DNA of 38,052 nucleotides from Candidatus Obscuribacterales bacterium (lineage in GTDB: Bacteria > Cyanobacteriota > Vampirovibrionia > Obscuribacterales > Obscuribacteraceae): the NCBI GenBank assembly GCA_019746975.1, contig JAIERK010000218.1:1-38052 (forward strand), given 5' to 3'. Position 1 is the stretch's first letter; each line of letters opens with the position of its first letter. A program made the position numbers and the translations under genes. The notes under the pieces are model-generated. The model did no database searches. It saw only the letters and a program-made list of their open reading frames with translations, and was not told the origin of the DNA. Below, one piece after another: positions 24,694 to 34,300 of the stretch.

Positions 24694-26306
24694 GTTTTCC
24701 TCACAAAGAAGACATATATGTAGCCGATTCCGCTTGAGTAGGTCGGCTCCATACCTGGCACAGGACTATCATCGACAGCCTTATATTTGGCCTCGAGCGC
24801 CATGGCGATTTTGGGATTATTCCTCAAGTAGCCTTCTGACCGCCCCACTTGGAACACAATAATTTTGGGCTCGCCGTTGGTTATCGACTTGGCAATTCCT
24901 TCGTCAATCAGAGCGCTGGCACACGCCGTCAGAACCGGTGATGCTTCGGTTGGTGCTCCATACTGATTGACCTCTCCATTTTCGCTCAATACTCGCAATG
25001 GAAAGCCCCACAAGAAGGGTGGTGTCGTCTTGCGTCGTGATGCGAGCACAATCGGGTAGCCTGGGTTGGGATTATCGTTGGCCCACAGAATTTGATCTCC
25101 TGGTTTGCTGTATTTGTCAATTATCTGGTAAGGCTTGAATAGTTTTGGATCGAGTTTTGTGGCAATCTCACAGGCCCATGTATTCCATAAATTCATGCTG
25201 ACAATCATTACGCCACAACTGACAATCAAAATTGCCAGGGTCAACAATCTGAGCTTACCGCGCCGATTCAATTGCTCCAGCCCTTCCCCGAAGATGATGG
25301 CGCCCACGAACAGCGCCAACGCGACATGAAAGATCAATTGCCCCGATGCTCCATTTTTTTCGAAAATAAAGAGAGCGAGCCCGATCAGGCTAAAAACATA
25401 GAAAACTCTCCCGAGCGACTCGACTCGTGGGAATAGATGCGCGGTCATACAAATAGCGATCGCCCCGTAGATCATGTTTCTGTCATCGGGTGATGCATAC
25501 CAATAGGTCACCGTATGATCGATCTTGGCAAAGCCTGCAGTCACGATAGGAAAAATCGAGGTCCAATAGAAACCCGACACTTCTGGTGACAGAAGAAAGA
25601 ATAGTGGAATTGAAGCCAAACCAATAGCACAACCGACTAGTTCCGGACAAAAGAGCGGTCCAATAAATCTTTTGCTTTCAAGGAGCAGAAGAAGCTCGAG
25701 CACAAGCGGTAAGCCGAGATAGAAAAAGATTTGCCAACAAGCTAGTCCGGCCCCAAGACCGATGAGAAAGGAGAGATCTCGAGAAACCTCCACACCCTGA
25801 GAGCGTAACCAGCGTATCAAAATGTAGGGAGTAGCTAGCCAGACGAGAACATGCTCGTGCGCCCCGAACTCGAGGATGAAAATGTTGCTTATCAATAGAA
25901 AAGCAAATGCGAAAAGACAAAGCACGTATTCATTCTTTCCGACCTCCGATTGGCGAAGGAGCCATAAACAGGTGGTGAGAGAGAATATCTGCGTGAGAAT
26001 CGCGCAGACAATGAAGGTTACAAGTAAATCGAGACCGCAAACTTTACTTATCAGAGCCGGAATGAGGTAAAGCACAATCCCGACGGGCGGATCTTTGTCG
26101 AAGATGTCCAGGTAAATGCGTTTGCCTTCAAGGACATGCGTCGCTATGTCGATACGCAGGGCCGCTTCCGCTGAGACCAGGTTCGGGTGCGACAGTAAGA
26201 ACCAGGAGACTGAACCCAGACTCAAGAGAATCATGATCGAAAGAATCCAAAGCTCAAGCCGCGTACATTGCCGCTCGTCGAATCGGATAGAAGCTCTGCT
26301 TGTCAT
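24690..26306 (-). CDS. GT-C type glycosyltransferase, paralogue of the neighbouring gene
   Basis: 538 residues with about eleven membrane helices. The early acidic loop reads EAALRIDIATHVLEGKRIYLDIFDKDPPVG, clearly related to the corresponding loop of the downstream gene, and the periplasmic tail likewise carries a GDQILWANDNPNPGYPIVLA segment. It lacks the basic insert, so this is probably the ancestral form. The two genes overlap by four bases (ATGA), implying translational coupling and a shared pathway, for example decoration of an envelope glycan. The start ATG is odd: it has no ribosome-binding site and lies five bases after a hairpin with a T-run, so expression may be restrained or the true start may be further in. 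Confidence 0.85.
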   Translation of the reverse strand: MTSRASIRFDERQCTRLELWILSIMILLSLGSVSWFLLSHPNLVSAEAALRIDIATHVLEGKRIYLDIFDKDPPVGIVLYLIPALISKVCGLDLLVTFIVCAILTQIFSLTTCLWLLRQSEVGKNEYVLCLFAFAFLLISNIFILEFGAHEHVLVWLATPYILIRWLRSQGVEVSRDLSFLIGLGAGLACWQIFFYLGLPLVLELLLLLESKRFIGPLFCPELVGCAIGLASIPLFFLLSPEVSGFYWTSIFPIVTAGFAKIDHTVTYWYASPDDRNMIYGAIAICMTAHLFPRVESLGRVFYVFSLIGLALFIFEKNGASGQLIFHVALALFVGAIIFGEGLEQLNRRGKLRLLTLAILIVSCGVMIVSMNLWNTWACEIATKLDPKLFKPYQIIDKYSKPGDQILWANDNPNPGYPIVLASRRKTTPPFLWGFPLRVLSENGEVNQYGAPTEASPVLTACASALIDEGIAKSITNGEPKIIVFQVGRSEGYLRNNPKIAMALEAKYKAVDDSPVPGMEPTYSSGIGYIYVFFVRKT

Positions 26307-26310
26307 GAAA

Positions 26311-26331
26311 AACGCTCGTGCTCTAAGCGTT
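26311..26331 (-). terminator. Hairpin with T-run directly before a start codon
   Basis: On the minus strand AACGCT pairs with AGCGTT around a nine-base loop, followed by TTTTT and then CATGA, where ATG is the glycosyltransferase start. It lies 60 bases after the HAD phosphatase stop, so it may end that transcript or attenuate the glycosyltransferase operon. Confidence 0.5.
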
Positions 26332-26390
26332 CGATGGTTCTCTGATAATTGTAGCGGATTGGACTTGTGGAACTTTGTCGATACAAAAAT

Positions 26391-27065
26391 CTAGTCGACA
26401 AAATATATCTTGTTAGGCAGTTTTTCGCAATCGACTGCATAACCTCCAACCAGATCCGAGACTTGATCGCCGATGTTTACGACTACCTTGAAGCCCATCT
26501 GCTCTATCTTTTTACGAATTTCGGTTTTTACTTCTATCGCGGACCGATTATCTTTATCGGCACGAAGATATAAGCCATCATATGCGATGCCATTGCGGAC
26601 TAGATTTCGAATCGTGGCAGCGCGCAAACTCTCAGGTCGACCAGTTACGAAAAAGATGGCGAATCCTTTTTTTCGAGCCCAATCCAGTAAGTCTGCCGTT
26701 TGCCTTAAGGTTGGCGCTTTCGATTGCTCGGCCCAGACCACGAATTTAGCCCAATCAAAGTCAGGAGTCTCTTGGAAATGTTGGCGGTTGTCCAAAACAG
26801 TTTCATCGATGTCGGCGACGATAGCCATATCCGCTGCAGCCGGATGCTCCTTCAGATACAGTTGGCAGGCTTTGCGGGCGTCCTCGACTGCATTTGAGAA
26901 CTCTTTTTGATACTGCTCACTCTTCGCGAACTCGAGACCGACCTTATTGCCAGTATCCTTTGGCTGAGTGACACCGCCGGCGAACTGACTGGATGGCAAC
27001 GCAGACGCGGGTTGGACCCAGAAAATAATCGCAAAAAGCAACAGACCAAAGCCGATTTTGTTCAT
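26391..27065 (-). CDS. Secreted HAD-family acid phosphatase (class B / lipoprotein e(P4)-like)
   Basis: 224 residues with a signal peptide (residues 1-22, ending near ASALP). The HAD catalytic motif ADIDETVLDN gives the nucleophile Asp85 and general acid Asp87. Motif II is FFVTGRPES, and the late acidic motif is NIGDQVSDL. Sequence around the aspartates (IVADIDETVLDNRQHFQ) fits the PF03767 group of acid phosphatases and 5'-nucleotidases that work in the periplasm or at the outer membrane. A lipobox cysteine is not present, so it is probably soluble. The start overlaps the stop of the upstream small membrane protein by four bases, so the two are translated together. Confidence 0.87.
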   Translation of the reverse strand: MNKIGFGLLLFAIIFWVQPASALPSSQFAGGVTQPKDTGNKVGLEFAKSEQYQKEFSNAVEDARKACQLYLKEHPAAADMAIVADIDETVLDNRQHFQETPDFDWAKFVVWAEQSKAPTLRQTADLLDWARKKGFAIFFVTGRPESLRAATIRNLVRNGIAYDGLYLRADKDNRSAIEVKTEIRKKIEQMGFKVVVNIGDQVSDLVGGYAVDCEKLPNKIYFVD

Positions 27066-27322
27066 GGACCCCTTTTTACTCCCTTCCCTTTGGCGTAAGT
27101 TGTCGCACCGTACACTGTTCTTTGTGTTGATGCCAGAGGTTTTACCTCGACCTCTCCAACGCTTTGGGTTGCGTCGGAGTCAGAGTAGACACCCCAATGA
27201 GAGCTGCCCACGGTCTTCTTTTTCTTGTTAGGCACATCAGGAAGAAGGCGCTCGGGCATCGCGATTGCCAGAAGCAAAAGCACTGAGACGACTATGGCAA
27301 TTATGAAAAACAGAGTGTCCAT
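27062..27322 (-). CDS. Small single-pass membrane protein, function unknown
   Basis: 86 residues from the ATG at 27322, chosen over the ATG at 27334 because GGAG lies six bases before it. One strong helix (LFFIIAIVVSVLLLLAIAM) is followed by a polar, lysine-rich tail without recognisable motifs. The gene overlaps the start of the HAD phosphatase by four bases, so the product may serve with that enzyme, for example by membrane tethering. No family assigned. Confidence 0.62.
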   Translation of the reverse strand: MDTLFFIIAIVVSVLLLLAIAMPERLLPDVPNKKKKTVGSSHWGVYSDSDATQSVGEVEVKPLASTQRTVYGATTYAKGKGVKRGP

Positions 27323-27451
27323 AGGATGCTCCATTATAGTCGGGAAGAGTGAACAAGCCTTTAAATCAGGTCTGGAACTCGACTTGTTTGGGAAATCAAG
27401 TGGAGTCTATGGGATCTCCATCAATCTGTCCATGGGGCTTCCACGTAAAAC

Positions 27452-27476
27452 AAAGAAGCGCCTGGGGCGCTTCTTT
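27452..27476 (-). terminator. Intrinsic terminator after the 53-aa gene
   Basis: AAAGAAGCGCC (27452-27462) and GGCGCTTCTTT (27466-27476) pair perfectly over eleven bases with a three-base loop. On the minus strand the stem ends in a T-rich tract (TTTGTTTTA), as expected for a rho-independent terminator, 26 bases after the stop codon at 27502. Confidence 0.85.
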
Positions 27477-27501
27477 CGGGAGGAATTAGGCTAAAGGAAG
27501 G

Positions 27502-27663
27502 TTAGGCTCTCATTACTCGCGCCAGATCCTCGTACATTCCTGCTACCTGTGTAGTGATTTGGGCTGTGTGCGGATGCTCCTCCGAATAACGGTTGAACTC
27601 CTGTGCTTTATGTTCGAAAAGCTCCTTCAACCGCTTCTGCAGTGCTTCCATATGCTCGTTCAT
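27502..27663 (-). CDS. 53-residue helical protein, function unknown
   Basis: This gene is easy to miss because of its length. From the ATG at 27663 it reads MNEHMEALQKRLKELFEHKA, then a short middle with HPHTAQITTQV, and ends MYEDLARVMRA. An upstream in-frame TAA and the absence of an earlier ATG fix the start; the ribosome-binding site is weak (AGAAAGA). The composition is amphipathic helix, with no membrane segment or signal. A perfect terminator follows on the same strand. Codon pattern and terminator both support a real gene, but no family is recognised. Confidence 0.68.
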   Translation of the reverse strand: MNEHMEALQKRLKELFEHKAQEFNRYSEEHPHTAQITTQVAGMYEDLARVMRA

Positions 27664-27842
27664 TCGTTCAAATCTTTCTAGGCTCTGTGCGATGAGATGT
27701 ACAGGCGGGCGCCTGTGGATTTAGTAAATTAGTATCGAGAGAAGATGAATTAATTCTGTCTCAAAAGGATGTCAAGCTCAATAGGCTTCGGAAAATTTTC
27801 TTCGATTTCTTGAATATTTAAGGTTCCACGAAAACTACATGA

Positions 27843-27874
27843 AAAAAGAGGCTCTCGGTTGAGAACCTCTTTTT
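27843..27874 (-). terminator. Intrinsic terminator after the HU gene
   Basis: AAAAAGAGGCTCTC (27843-27856) faces GAGAACCTCTTTTT (27861-27874) with one mismatch and a four-base loop. On the minus strand it is followed by a run of T bases, 40 bases beyond the HU stop codon. Confidence 0.85.
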
Positions 27875-27915
27875 AAGCATTATCCTCGCGTTTTCTTAAC
27901 GCGACTTAAGCGAAA

Positions 27916-28266
27916 TTAGCGCTTTTTCGATTTAGCTTTTTTCTTGGTGGATTTGTTGGCGCCAGGAGCTGCCCAGTTCGTTTGGCGGGATTTGCCATTG
28001 ACGATGTCTTTGAGCTCTTGTCCAGCTCTGAACGCAGGCACTTTGCTCGCAGGAATTCTAAGCGGAGCGAGGGTGCGGGGATTGCGACCAGTTCTGGCTT
28101 GGCGGGTGCGGCGCTCGAAAGTACCGAATCCGACGAGGGTTACCTTTTCTCCTTTTTGGATAGCACCGGTGACGGTGTGGAGAAGAGCGCTAAGGGTAGC
28201 GCTTACTTGGGTCTTTGGTTGACCCGTTAGGTCTGCGATTTCGCTGATCAGCTCAGCACGGTTCAT
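27916..28266 (-). CDS. hup: HU-family DNA-binding protein with lysine-rich tail
   Basis: 116 residues. Residues 1-90 follow the HU/IHF fold: MNRAELISEIADLTG, the beta arm with GFGTFERRTRQARTGRNPRT and the conserved proline-bearing arm tip LRIPASKVPAFRAG. The extra C-terminal 25 residues end in KSTKKKAKSKKR, a basic tail like those on mycobacterial or Deinococcus HU that increase DNA compaction. It binds and bends DNA in the nucleoid. A strong AAGGAGG ribosome-binding site precedes the ATG and a terminator follows, so it is a single, highly expressed gene. Confidence 0.95.
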   Translation of the reverse strand: MNRAELISEIADLTGQPKTQVSATLSALLHTVTGAIQKGEKVTLVGFGTFERRTRQARTGRNPRTLAPLRIPASKVPAFRAGQELKDIVNGKSRQTNWAAPGANKSTKKKAKSKKR

Positions 28267-28482
28267 ACTCTTTCCTCCTTAAAAAAACCACAGAGTGGGT
28301 TTCCAGCCAGGAATGCTATCACCACCCATCTCGTTATACAAGCCGTTTATGCGGATTCCCTGAAATTTTAGTTTGGTCGATATACGAAAGCCCTGATCAT
28401 AGACCGCTTTCAGTAATGATCTGGATGTCAGTATGCTCACGGATGTCAATCGACGCGCTAAGATAGAGGAAATGGGATTAGT

Positions 28483-30165
28483 ATGGAACGACTTTCTTGC
28501 TCTCATCAACCCACTCTTCGCCAGCTCCTTTCCACGGAGTCGATGGCGGAAGCGCAACGTGTCTGGGGTGATGAATTCCTAGATCGACCGGTGCTACAAG
28601 TGGTGACACAGCTCGACCCGCCGCCTTCGGCCGGCAGTTTGGTTATTGTCACCCAAGACAACTTCAATCAATTGAAGAACAATCGTATTTCCGTAAAAGG
28701 CTTGGTCGGAATTGTTCTTATCAGCCAAGTTGAGGACGCCAAGCAAAAAGTGAGCGCCACGGTTGAGGGGCGCAACGCCCTCGATGTCGATCGAGCCGTA
28801 GTTAAATCGACAGTAATTTCACCCCGATTAGATGACGGTTTCGACAAATTATTAAACCTCTGCAGAGAGAGCGATGTTCCCGTGATCGGCATGGCCGCCT
28901 TTAGCGAGCCGACTCAGATTATCGAAGATGTCCGACTGGCTTTCTTGAAGGAGACCAAGACGGCAAGTGCGAGAGTGCAGGCTGTCTTGATGAGCATTGT
29001 TCTCGAAGAAGGCTTGGACGGTGTGGTCGATCAACTACAAAAGTGGTTGGACCGACCTGTGGCGGTCGAGACCGCTGATTTCAAGCTACTCTCGGCAAGC
29101 GGTATGGGTGCCACCGCTTCGCGCCAGCAAAAGCAGCTGACCGCAGAAGCGGTCGATCTTCTCAACAGGCTCAAAGAAGGCGAAGACGAAAAGGATGTTT
29201 TTGACTCGTTCCTTTATCCGATAAGAATGGGGCGCCGGGTCAGTTTGCCGCTTCTGTACGCCGGCAACACCATCGCTGGATATATATCGGTAATGGTCAA
29301 GCCCACCGATGATGAAGACTCATTGATCTGGTATCTGCAACCGGCAGCACTGGCTGCCATGGTTGATATCATCCATCGCCTCAAAGGCGACTTTGGATTG
29401 TCGGTCGTTCAAAAGAATTTGCTCAAAGATCTGGTATCGGGGAGAAGTCTGTCTGCAACGGACATGGAAAGGTTAGAAACCCACTTCGGTTTTGATCTGT
29501 GCGATGGATTTTTTGTTTTCGCCACTCAGGTGATACTTGAAGACGACGATGAATCAATCGAACCGCGCTTTCCCGACGAGCCTTTCGTCGGCGTCGAAGT
29601 GGAAGAAGGCACGCGAGTTTATATCATTCCATTTACCGAAGATGCGGAGTCGACCTGGCAGGAAGAAGCGGGTGTCTTAGTCGCCAAAATCAAAGAGATC
29701 AATGGTCCGGCGCGCGTACAGCTAGGGGCCGGACGTCGCGTCGGTACCTTGATGGAATTGCGTGAAGCGTATCGCGAAGCACGTCAGGCATTGATCGTCG
29801 GATCAATGATGCATAGAGATCACGAGTTTCAGATCGGCTACGGCGAGCTAGGTTTAAAACGCCTGCTTTACCTGGTAATCGATCACCCTGAAGCTGATCG
29901 GTTTTACAAAGAGACGCTCGCCGTTCTAGAAGCTTACGACGAGGAGTGGGAAAGTGATCTGGTCGACACCCTCAAAGTCTATCTCGCCGAGGGTGCTAAT
30001 CTTAACTCAGCCGCTCGGGCCCTCTTTATTCATCGCCACACTTTGCGTTATCGTCTTGAGCAGATAGCGGAAGAACTCAAGGTCGATATCGATTCGCAAG
30101 AAGTGCTTCTCAATCTTCAAATTGCGTTCTTGATTCGTGAGATGAAAGGGCAGGTCGAAAAATGA
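28483..30165 (+). CDS. PucR/CdaR-family transcriptional regulator
   Basis: 560 residues, soluble. The N-terminal 130 residues resemble the PucR ligand-binding domain (VLQVVTQLDPPPSAGSLVIV and LVGIVLISQV). A middle part with GAF-like strands (PVAVETADFKLLSASG and the later VSLPLLYAGNTIAGYISVMV) follows, then a CdaR GGDEF-like domain (about 330-470) with no GGDEF catalytic motif. The last 70 residues carry the helix-turn-helix type HTH_30: LAEGANLNSAARALFIHRHT and LRYRLEQIAEEL. Known members sense purine-catabolism or sugar-acid metabolites and activate transcription. No adjacent gene suggests a ligand. It ends in a convergent, bidirectional terminator. Confidence 0.88.
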   Translation: MERLSCSHQPTLRQLLSTESMAEAQRVWGDEFLDRPVLQVVTQLDPPPSAGSLVIVTQDNFNQLKNNRISVKGLVGIVLISQVEDAKQKVSATVEGRNALDVDRAVVKSTVISPRLDDGFDKLLNLCRESDVPVIGMAAFSEPTQIIEDVRLAFLKETKTASARVQAVLMSIVLEEGLDGVVDQLQKWLDRPVAVETADFKLLSASGMGATASRQQKQLTAEAVDLLNRLKEGEDEKDVFDSFLYPIRMGRRVSLPLLYAGNTIAGYISVMVKPTDDEDSLIWYLQPAALAAMVDIIHRLKGDFGLSVVQKNLLKDLVSGRSLSATDMERLETHFGFDLCDGFFVFATQVILEDDDESIEPRFPDEPFVGVEVEEGTRVYIIPFTEDAESTWQEEAGVLVAKIKEINGPARVQLGAGRRVGTLMELREAYREARQALIVGSMMHRDHEFQIGYGELGLKRLLYLVIDHPEADRFYKETLAVLEAYDEEWESDLVDTLKVYLAEGANLNSAARALFIHRHTLRYRLEQIAEELKVDIDSQEVLLNLQIAFLIREMKGQVEK

Positions 30166-30282
30166 TACTGCCAGTAGTGCGGCCGCGAGCAGTGATTGAC
30201 GGCCCATGGCTGTGCATTCTCAGAGCATTGCCCGATAGCTGCTGATAACTGCATACATACGAATCCAGGGTTTTGTTTGTAG

Positions 30283-30322
30283 AAAAATCTGAAAGGATCT
30301 CTTGAGAAACTTTCAGATTTTT
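30283..30322. terminator. Bidirectional intrinsic terminator between convergent genes
   Basis: AAAAATCTGAAAG (30283-30295) and CTTTCAGATTTTT (30310-30322) pair perfectly over 13 bases around a 14-base loop, with five A and five T bases at the ends, so it works in both directions. It lies between the PucR-type gene and the methyltransferase, which converge. Confidence 0.9.
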
Positions 30323-30349
30323 CAAACCTCAGAATTTTATCGGCAGTTC

Positions 30350-31042
30350 CTAGCTGAACGCCACGATGAATCTCGTTCCACTGTCGAGCTCATCAATTAT
30401 ATCTACCTTCCATCCCGAGAAAATTTGTCCGAGATCGTGGTCGTTGTAGTATCTAAGCAGCATTCCTTTTCGGGCTTTGTCTGTGTAGACATGGGTTTTG
30501 TCCTGGAGCTCGAAGTACTCGCCTGGACCGCCGCCGACCTTGTCAAAGCAGCCGATAAATGTTCCACCCGGTATGAGTACTGTCTTGAGTTTCTGCAAAG
30601 TCGCGCGCGCTACTTCGAAAGGAAAGTGTTCGAAAATAGAATTGGCGACAACGGCATCGAAGAGTCCGTCTGGGTAGGGCATGTCTGCTATATCGCCGAC
30701 GTCGAAGTGAATGTCAAGGTCTTCTTTCTCTGCCCATTCCCTGCCTAGTTTGATGGCGTGGCGCGATATGTCGAGCCCTGTGACGGCAAACTCATGTTTC
30801 GCCAGGTAAATCGACAACCAACCGGTTCCGCAACCGAGGTCCAGGACAGACCGAACACTTCTTTGTTTGAGAGTATCCGGAATTCGGGTCAGATAGGCGA
30901 GATCCGGTAATTGCGTGTAGGGTGCCTTAACGCCGCTCCAGGCCCGCTCCCAGAACTCGAGATTGTCGATGTAGACGTCGGACGATAAGAGCTCTTCTAA
31001 CTGCTCTGCCGTGCCGGTTCTCTTGGTCTCTTCGAATGTCAT
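30350..31042 (-). CDS. Class I S-adenosylmethionine-dependent methyltransferase
   Basis: 230 residues. Motif I is VLDLGCGTGWLSIYLA, followed by VTGLDIS (motif II acidic residue), FDVGDIADMPYPDGLFDAV (motifs III/IV) and LIPGGTFIGCF (motif V), the canonical Rossmann methyltransferase layout of the Methyltransf_11/25 group. The substrate is not deducible; small molecule, lipid or quinone are all possible. No signal peptide. It is transcribed away from the large c-di-GMP protein, sharing a 280-base divergent promoter region, which may link their control. Confidence 0.9.
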   Translation of the reverse strand: MTFEETKRTGTAEQLEELLSSDVYIDNLEFWERAWSGVKAPYTQLPDLAYLTRIPDTLKQRSVRSVLDLGCGTGWLSIYLAKHEFAVTGLDISRHAIKLGREWAEKEDLDIHFDVGDIADMPYPDGLFDAVVANSIFEHFPFEVARATLQKLKTVLIPGGTFIGCFDKVGGGPGEYFELQDKTHVYTDKARKGMLLRYYNDHDLGQIFSGWKVDIIDELDSGTRFIVAFS

Positions 31043-31210
31043 CAGTTGGGTCCGGGCGCTTCTTTAGCCGAATCGCTTTTGGAAAAGCCCAATGTTAGCA
31101 TGATACGGGTGTTTATGCCGCCTGGATAGGCTTTTTACGACCGCCCGGGTCGATTGATTTTAAACAAACAGCTCGAGACCGGGTGAACGGATCCGCCTAT
31201 ATAGCATCTC

Positions 31211-31271
31211 TTGGATACAGTTACACATTGTATACATCAGGTTAGATATTTAAGAGGGGTGGTATCTAAAT
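31211..31271 (+). promoter_or_regulatory. Possible promoter/operator of the c-di-GMP hybrid gene
   Basis: TTACAC (31221-31226) and TAGATA (31243-31248) are spaced 16 bases apart, a weak promoter. It is surrounded by two inverted repeats: ATACA/TGTAT (31215-31219 and 31229-31233) and TTAGAT/ATCTAA (31242-31247 and 31264-31269). These could be repressor sites. Only pattern evidence. Confidence 0.3.
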
Positions 31272-31323
31272 TTCAAGCAGGATCAAACTCTCTCAGTCAC
31301 TTTAGGGGACCAAGTTTAGGCTA

Positions 31324-34300
31324 ATGGCGGAGCCACCCCGGATACAGTTGCAGATGATGCTTGTGCAGCAGGCTGGTCCTGGTGCGTTGCCGCTCTCCAT
31401 TTTGCCACCTCAAAGCTTTCTTCCTTTCCTGAGACAGGTCGAACAGCTCTCGGTGGAAGAGCGCCTCCGACCGGTTCTCGTCTACTGGTCCCGACAGGCC
31501 GCCGCCCGTCTTCTGCCGTCCGGACCGCGCTTTCGTGAGCTCATGCGAGATGCCTGCGTTTCGATTTTCTCGGAGGACCGCCTGGACCCGCCCGACGAGT
31601 GGTGCTTCCTGCTTGAAAGCAACGGTCTGTGTTTGGTCGTCTATGGACAGCAGGTGCCCGAATCACCTGATGGTGAGAAGTATCAGTGCACAGGCTCGAT
31701 GGAGCCGGCTCTGGTCAAGCAAGCGTTCGATCGTCTTCTGCCGAAATGGCAGCAACTCGACCTTTCGGAAAGCAACCGGCTGGAAGATGCACGAGCCAAT
31801 CTCGGCCCCTCTGGCAGCGCGCCGCCTTACATGCAGCGGATGCGTTCGGCCTGGCCAATCGTGAAAGCACCGATTCAGACAGGTCTTATCTTAGACCCGC
31901 TCCATGGAGTCGGCGGACCGGATTTTGCACCAGCAATCGGACCTGCTGATCCATTGCTCGGACGAATTCAGCCGATAGCCTTGGATGTCGGTAGTAAATC
32001 TGGTGGTGTCAGCTCCAGTGCCATCATGCCTGTAGGCCCAACTACTCAGGCGGCGATCATTGCTCCTGTCGTGCCTGCACTTGGGTCTCCAATAATGGAT
32101 GCCGGAGCGCCGGAAGCTGATTCGATTCGCATTCCGATACCGCTTACGCAACCACTCATTACGGAGAAAAAAGAAGAGATTCGGGACGGCAAAGTTCTGG
32201 AGCTTGCTATGGTCGAAGAGAGCGATGAAGCGCAGCCGCTGATGCCTCCTGCCGCTCAATCGATTATTTCAGAGATTATTGGACGACTGCGTCACCAGAG
32301 CGATCTGAGTTCCATCCTTCAGTTCGCGATCGAGATGTTGGCACTGAACACACATGCGGATCGTGGACTGATCTGGCGGATCGAAGGTGATCACTTGAAG
32401 GTTACCAACGAGTTTGCTCTGAGCGGCCATAATTGTTTCCTCCAGAATCAACTGACCTCGCATGAATCGATGGCGGTTGTATTTGAATTCCTGTCTAGGT
32501 TTCCCGATGAGACAGGGGTAGGAGTGATAAGTATTCCCAACACCTCTCGCGACGGTAACCTCCACAAGGTCTCTCCCACCCTTTCTTCCTTAATCGAGCT
32601 AGGTGGTGTGCAAGCTCGACTTATGGCGCAGCTGCGCTCTCGTGGAACCTTCTTCGGATTTCTGGAGCTTCAGCAATGCAGCGGACCACGAGAATGGAAC
32701 CCAATTGACGCTGTCGTGCTGCAAAAGGTAGCTGAGGTTCTTGCTGTTGTTGTTCAACAAACTGCCGACCAATCGAAGATCGAGATGGACGCGCAGGAAA
32801 TGAAGCTGATCAATGAAATTGCCAGTCTCTTTCGCGAATCTCGCGGCATGAGTACGAAAGATTCGCTGGTGAAATCAGTTATGTTGGTCGCCAAACACAT
32901 GGGCTTCATCCACTCTGAAATCTACCTCTACAACAAAGAGGAGAATGTACTCGAGCCTCAAACTAGACACTCGGTGACTGAGGCTGTTGATCTCAGCGAT
33001 AAGGAAAATCCTTTCGTGGAGGTGTTTAATTCCGGTCGCGGCAAGATGATCAACATCGAATACAGTCGCAAGGCAGACCCCTTCTTCAGGCACGACATGG
33101 CGTTAGTCTTGCCACTCACATCAGAAGGCGCACGACTTGGTGTAATCGGTCTATGGCATCGCTCGTCCGATCGTCCCGACTTCCGTCCGCAGGATAGAGA
33201 ACTGGGTTTGACAATTGCTGGTCACTTGTCCAACGTTATCCGTGCCGACCAGGCCATCCTCCAGATTCGTTCTGATCAGGCCCGAGCTGCGCTTATCAAC
33301 AGAGTCTCGAGCGAGATCCGCAACGCTCTGAAGCGCGCAGATCAGATCATGGAAACACTCGTCGAAGCACTTCACGAATTCTTCGATCTCGAACTATGCG
33401 TCGCCTCGCTGTATGACGACTATTCCGATATGTTCCGCGGCTCAAAGGTCGCAGGCGACGATACGTACAATCAAGACAATAATGGTGACAATCGCTCACC
33501 TCTCGAAAATCAAGATGATGCGCCGAAGAATCTAGGAGAAGCATTGTTCAACGCTTTCAAAGATCGCTTGAAAGAAGGTGAAACAATTTTCTTGCTGAGG
33601 GACGAACTCAACGGTTCGGTAAGCGCCGAGGTTGCGAGTCATTTCAATGGCAGCGCTGCTACGCTCGTTCCGCTGTTTTATGCAGGGAGCTTTAAGGCAG
33701 CACTGTGCATGGTGGCAAAGGAACAGGCCAGGCAACTGCCTGAAAAGGACATGCATATGGTCCTCGACCTCGCAGACAGAGTGGCCGTAGTGATTTCACA
33801 CGCAGAGCTTTTTGCCAAAGTAGAACTCGAGTCGATAACTGATCCGATGACCACCCTGTACAACAGGAGACATTTCGAAGGTCAGCTCAGTAAGGAAATT
33901 GACCGTTATCAACGATTTGGACACCCCTTCTCGTTCATCATTATCGACCTCGATTTCTTGAAGCGCATCAACGACACTCTTGGTCACGATTACGGAGACG
34001 CGGCAATCAAGCATATAGGCCTGGTCCTCAAGAAAGCTGTCCGTGATGTCGATACTGTGGCAAGATTCGGCGGAGAAGAGTTCGTCGTACTGCTTCCAGA
34101 AACAGATCTTAAGTGGGCTCGTATGGTGGCAGAGCGCATCTGTACTTCGATTCGCGAGAAGACTGTGGAAGGTGTCGGTACCGTTACGGCATCGGTCGGT
34201 GTCGCGGTATTTCCTCGAGATGCCGATGATAAAGAAAAGCTGTTCGAGCTCGCTGACAAGGCACTGTTCTTGGCCAAACACCGCGGACGCGATCAGGTCT

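Noticed and set aside
28279..28557. 92-codon minus-strand frame
   Set aside because: Overlaps the start of the PucR-type gene antisense and the upstream control region of HU; no coding evidence.
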